Below are positions 62,363-64,000 of a stretch of DNA of 64,000 nt, in pieces. How positions within the stretch are numbered: the stretch's first letter is position 1; each line of letters opens with the position of its first letter. The translations under genes were made by a program, and so were the position numbers. A model generated the notes under the pieces. The model had not been told where the DNA came from, searched no databases, and saw only the letters and a list, made by a program, of their open reading frames with translations. This stretch comes from an uncultured Bacteroidota bacterium (GTDB lineage Bacteria > Bacteroidota > Bacteroidia > Flavobacteriales_F > PHOS-HE28): assembly GCA_902826215.1 (NCBI GenBank), contig CADEDY010000001.1, forward strand, positions 372,001 to 436,000, given 5' to 3'.

Positions 62363-63043
62363 TCACCCCGGCTTGATGACCTGCGCGACGAAGTACGCCC
62401 CGCCGCGCATGTGCGCGACGTTCACAGGTTGGCCAAGGTCCTTCAGCAGCACGAGCGGCTCCATGTCCGGATCGCCCAGCACCGTGGATTCCAAGAACCA
62501 ACGGATCGTGGGCAACACGGGTCGGACCAACGCTCGCGACGAGGGCGGTAGCTGACCATCCAGCACCACCATTCGGCCACCAGGAGCGAGCATCTCCCAC
62601 GCGTGGTGCAGCATGTCCGCAGGTTGCCCGAATGAGGTGAGCGAGAAACTGAAGAGGATGGCATTGAAGGGGGCGGTGCCGCGGTACGTCAACGCATCGG
62701 TTCTCAGCAGTTCGATGTTCTGCAGTCCATGTCGTTCATTCTGCCTTTGGGCGAAGTCCAGCATGCGCTGTGAAAGATCCACCCCGACCACTTGACCTTG
62801 TGCGCCAACGATGCGTCCGATCTCAGGTAGAAGGGGGCCTCGGCCACATCCGATGCTCAGGACGCGGTTACCTGCTTGCAAGTTCAACTGGTCGAGCGCC
62901 GATCGACGGGCACTTTTCGGGACCAGGAAAGCCGTTTCGAAAAGCGGATAGCACCACGCCACACGATCGAAGCGTGCCGCCACCCATGCAGGGTCAAGCC
63001 GCGGATTCTCTCGGGAGGGCAATATGGATAGGGTGTTGTTCAC
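62363..63043 (-). CDS. class I SAM-dependent methyltransferase
   Basis: A 226-residue methyltransferase with motif I VLSIGCGRGPLLPEIG (about residues 59-74), the acidic end of strand 2 (VVGVDLSQRMLDFAQ) and the later LAPGGRMVVLDG motif. Substrate unknown; the sequence somewhat resembles UbiE-type enzymes. The start codon is GTG at 63043. Confidence 0.88.
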   Translation of the reverse strand: MNNTLSILPSRENPRLDPAWVAARFDRVAWCYPLFETAFLVPKSARRSALDQLNLQAGNRVLSIGCGRGPLLPEIGRIVGAQGQVVGVDLSQRMLDFAQRQNERHGLQNIELLRTDALTYRGTAPFNAILFSFSLTSFGQPADMLHHAWEMLAPGGRMVVLDGQLPPSSRALVRPVLPTIRWFLESTVLGDPDMEPLVLLKDLGQPVNVAHMRGGAYFVAQVIKPG

Positions 63044-63155
63044 TCCAACAAATTTACTTCAGGCCTAGGGCCGCTTGAAGTCGATCTGCTTTTGCTGGTC
63101 GGCGGGACCATTTCTATTCGAGGCACACGTACATTCGTTCAAAGATCCAAAGACC

Positions 63156-63587
63156 ATGCGCCTCGCAACCTATTTCGCCGTCCTGTCATTCTTCTTTCTT
63201 CCGTGCATCGCTGTCGCGCAAACCGGCGCGCAGGGAGGTGCAGCGCTGTCCAACCCGCACGAGGTGTTCTTCACGGCAGGGATGACGAAATCCGACCTTG
63301 AACGGATCAAAGCCGATGAGAAGGCCCTTGGGACCGACTTGGAATACAGTGATCTAAAATGGGATGAGGCGGGGGGACTTGTAGGTCTTGGGATCAAGGT
63401 GAAAGGGGAGGGGGCCAATGGATCCGCGTCCGTGGATGCTCTGGAAGCCAACAAGCAGTTCGGTTACCACATCGACCGCAGCCCGAAGGCGGAGATGCCA
63501 TTCAGTATTGGGGTCCTGTACGTGGATGGTCAGCCAACATGGCGGCCCCGAATGGCTCCTGTGGTGCGCCCGAGCAGCGACCGATAA
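63156..63587 (+). CDS. secreted protein, unknown
   Basis: A 143-residue protein with a signal peptide (RLATYFAVLSFFFLPCIAVAQ) and a short mature domain (MTKSDLERIKADEKALGTDLEYSDLKWDEAGGLVGLGIKV). No family recognised, no sorting domain. The start at 63156 fits the signal peptide. Confidence 0.65.
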   Translation: MRLATYFAVLSFFFLPCIAVAQTGAQGGAALSNPHEVFFTAGMTKSDLERIKADEKALGTDLEYSDLKWDEAGGLVGLGIKVKGEGANGSASVDALEANKQFGYHIDRSPKAEMPFSIGVLYVDGQPTWRPRMAPVVRPSSDR

Positions 63588-63724
63588 GCCCCGTTGACCT
63601 TTTTACAGGGGTCCTGGATGTTGATAACCCTTCAGTGGATCCAGGCGGGATTCCCGATCGTGCCGATTACCTTGGCGTCACGTTCAACCCGTTCGTCGAA
63701 GGGCGAACCCTAAAATCCAAGACC

Positions 63725-63874
63725 ATGGCTGTGGAAGCATATTGTGTAAAGTGCAAGGCGAAGCGTGACATGAAGAACGCCGCTGAAGTGACCATGGCCA
63801 ATGGCCGTAAAGCAATGAAGGGTACATGCCCGACCTGCGGTACAGGCATGTTCAAGATCATGGGCAAGGCCTGA
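63725..63874 (+). CDS. DUF5679 zinc-ribbon protein
   Basis: A 49-residue protein with two CxxC motifs (YCVKCKAK and TCPTCGT), a zinc ribbon of the DUF5679 family (VKCKAKRDMKNAAEVTMANGRKAMKGTCP). Function unknown. An in-frame opening at 63539 lies upstream, but the family starts at MAVEAYC. Confidence 0.85.
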   Translation: MAVEAYCVKCKAKRDMKNAAEVTMANGRKAMKGTCPTCGTGMFKIMGKA

Positions 63875-63897
63875 TCCAACTTCTCTTTTTTCGTGTG

Positions 63898-63934
63898 AAC
63901 GGATCCTTCTGGTCTTGGCCAGAACGGGTCCGTT
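63898..63934. terminator. long hairpin after the DUF5679 gene
   Basis: AACGGA/TCCGTT outer and TTCTGG/CCAGAA inner stems, 23 bases after the stop. A T run lies before rather than after the stem, so factor-independent termination is uncertain. Confidence 0.4.
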
Positions 63935-64000
63935 CGTCATTTGCGGGGTCGAGCTATGAACATCTGCCGTTGATAGCCGGTCCGGTTGCCGTGAAGCCAC

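Overview
The window comes from a GC-rich member of the Bacteroidota, most probably a high-GC Flavobacteriales lineage. The evidence is a complete SprA translocon gene of the type IX secretion system (T9SS), nine secreted proteins with T9SS-type C-terminal sorting domains, DUF6029 and Omp28 family genes, a Bacteroidota-style TonB protein, and promoter -7 elements of the form TAnnTT(T/C)G instead of sigma-70 boxes. Order and genus are inference. No rRNA, tRNA, CRISPR array, integrase or complete insertion sequence was seen.

Region 1 (2-14380) is a copper/silver resistance island read on the plus strand: the 3' part of a CusA-type RND pump, a TolC-family outer-membrane channel, a small metal-binding lipoprotein, an APC permease, a CPH-type (CopB-like) P-type ATPase, a CusB-type adaptor, a two-HMA-domain protein, a CPC-type ATPase (CopA), an HMA-DUF3347 fusion and a multicopper oxidase with a C-terminal barrel-like extension. 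Together they move copper from cytoplasm to periplasm to outside and oxidise it on the way.

Region 2 (14432-38607) is mostly core chromosome: QueG, a TlpA/DUF6029/Omp28 operon, T9SS cargo proteins, a sirtuin, RuvA, SprA, GcvH, VanZ, TonB, DeoC, an acyltransferase, DinB, two tandem T9SS paralogues and a full-length aldehyde dehydrogenase.

Region 3 (38615-46598) is an accessory region and the most unusual part. It starts with a REP-like element and a divergent pair of HEPN-motif genes, one an abortive-infection (Abi C-terminal) protein ending in an SSB-like acidic tail. Then follow small unrelated genes (lipoproteins, membrane proteins, a DUF433/DUF5615 toxin-antitoxin pair, a Crp/Fnr regulator with its likely FNR-type operator) separated by partial copies of the ends of two genes: four copies of the 5' end of a dihydrofolate-reductase-family gene, plus 5' and 3' pieces of a DUF2200 gene. 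The same architecture recurs at 51952-52951 (5' end of another DHFR-family gene) and at 57014-59292 (3' end of an aldehyde dehydrogenase gene, with a DUF4160/DUF2442 pair as cargo). Many differences between copies are synonymous, so the fragments look like ends of once-functional homologues brought in with their neighbours. I call this gene-end-anchored cassette accretion; it is the candidate undescribed phenomenon here.

Region 4 (46662-63874) mixes a two-component system, three kelch-repeat T9SS proteins, DHFR-family, VOC, ArsR/SRPBCC, CsaA and methyltransferase genes with the further accretion sites above.
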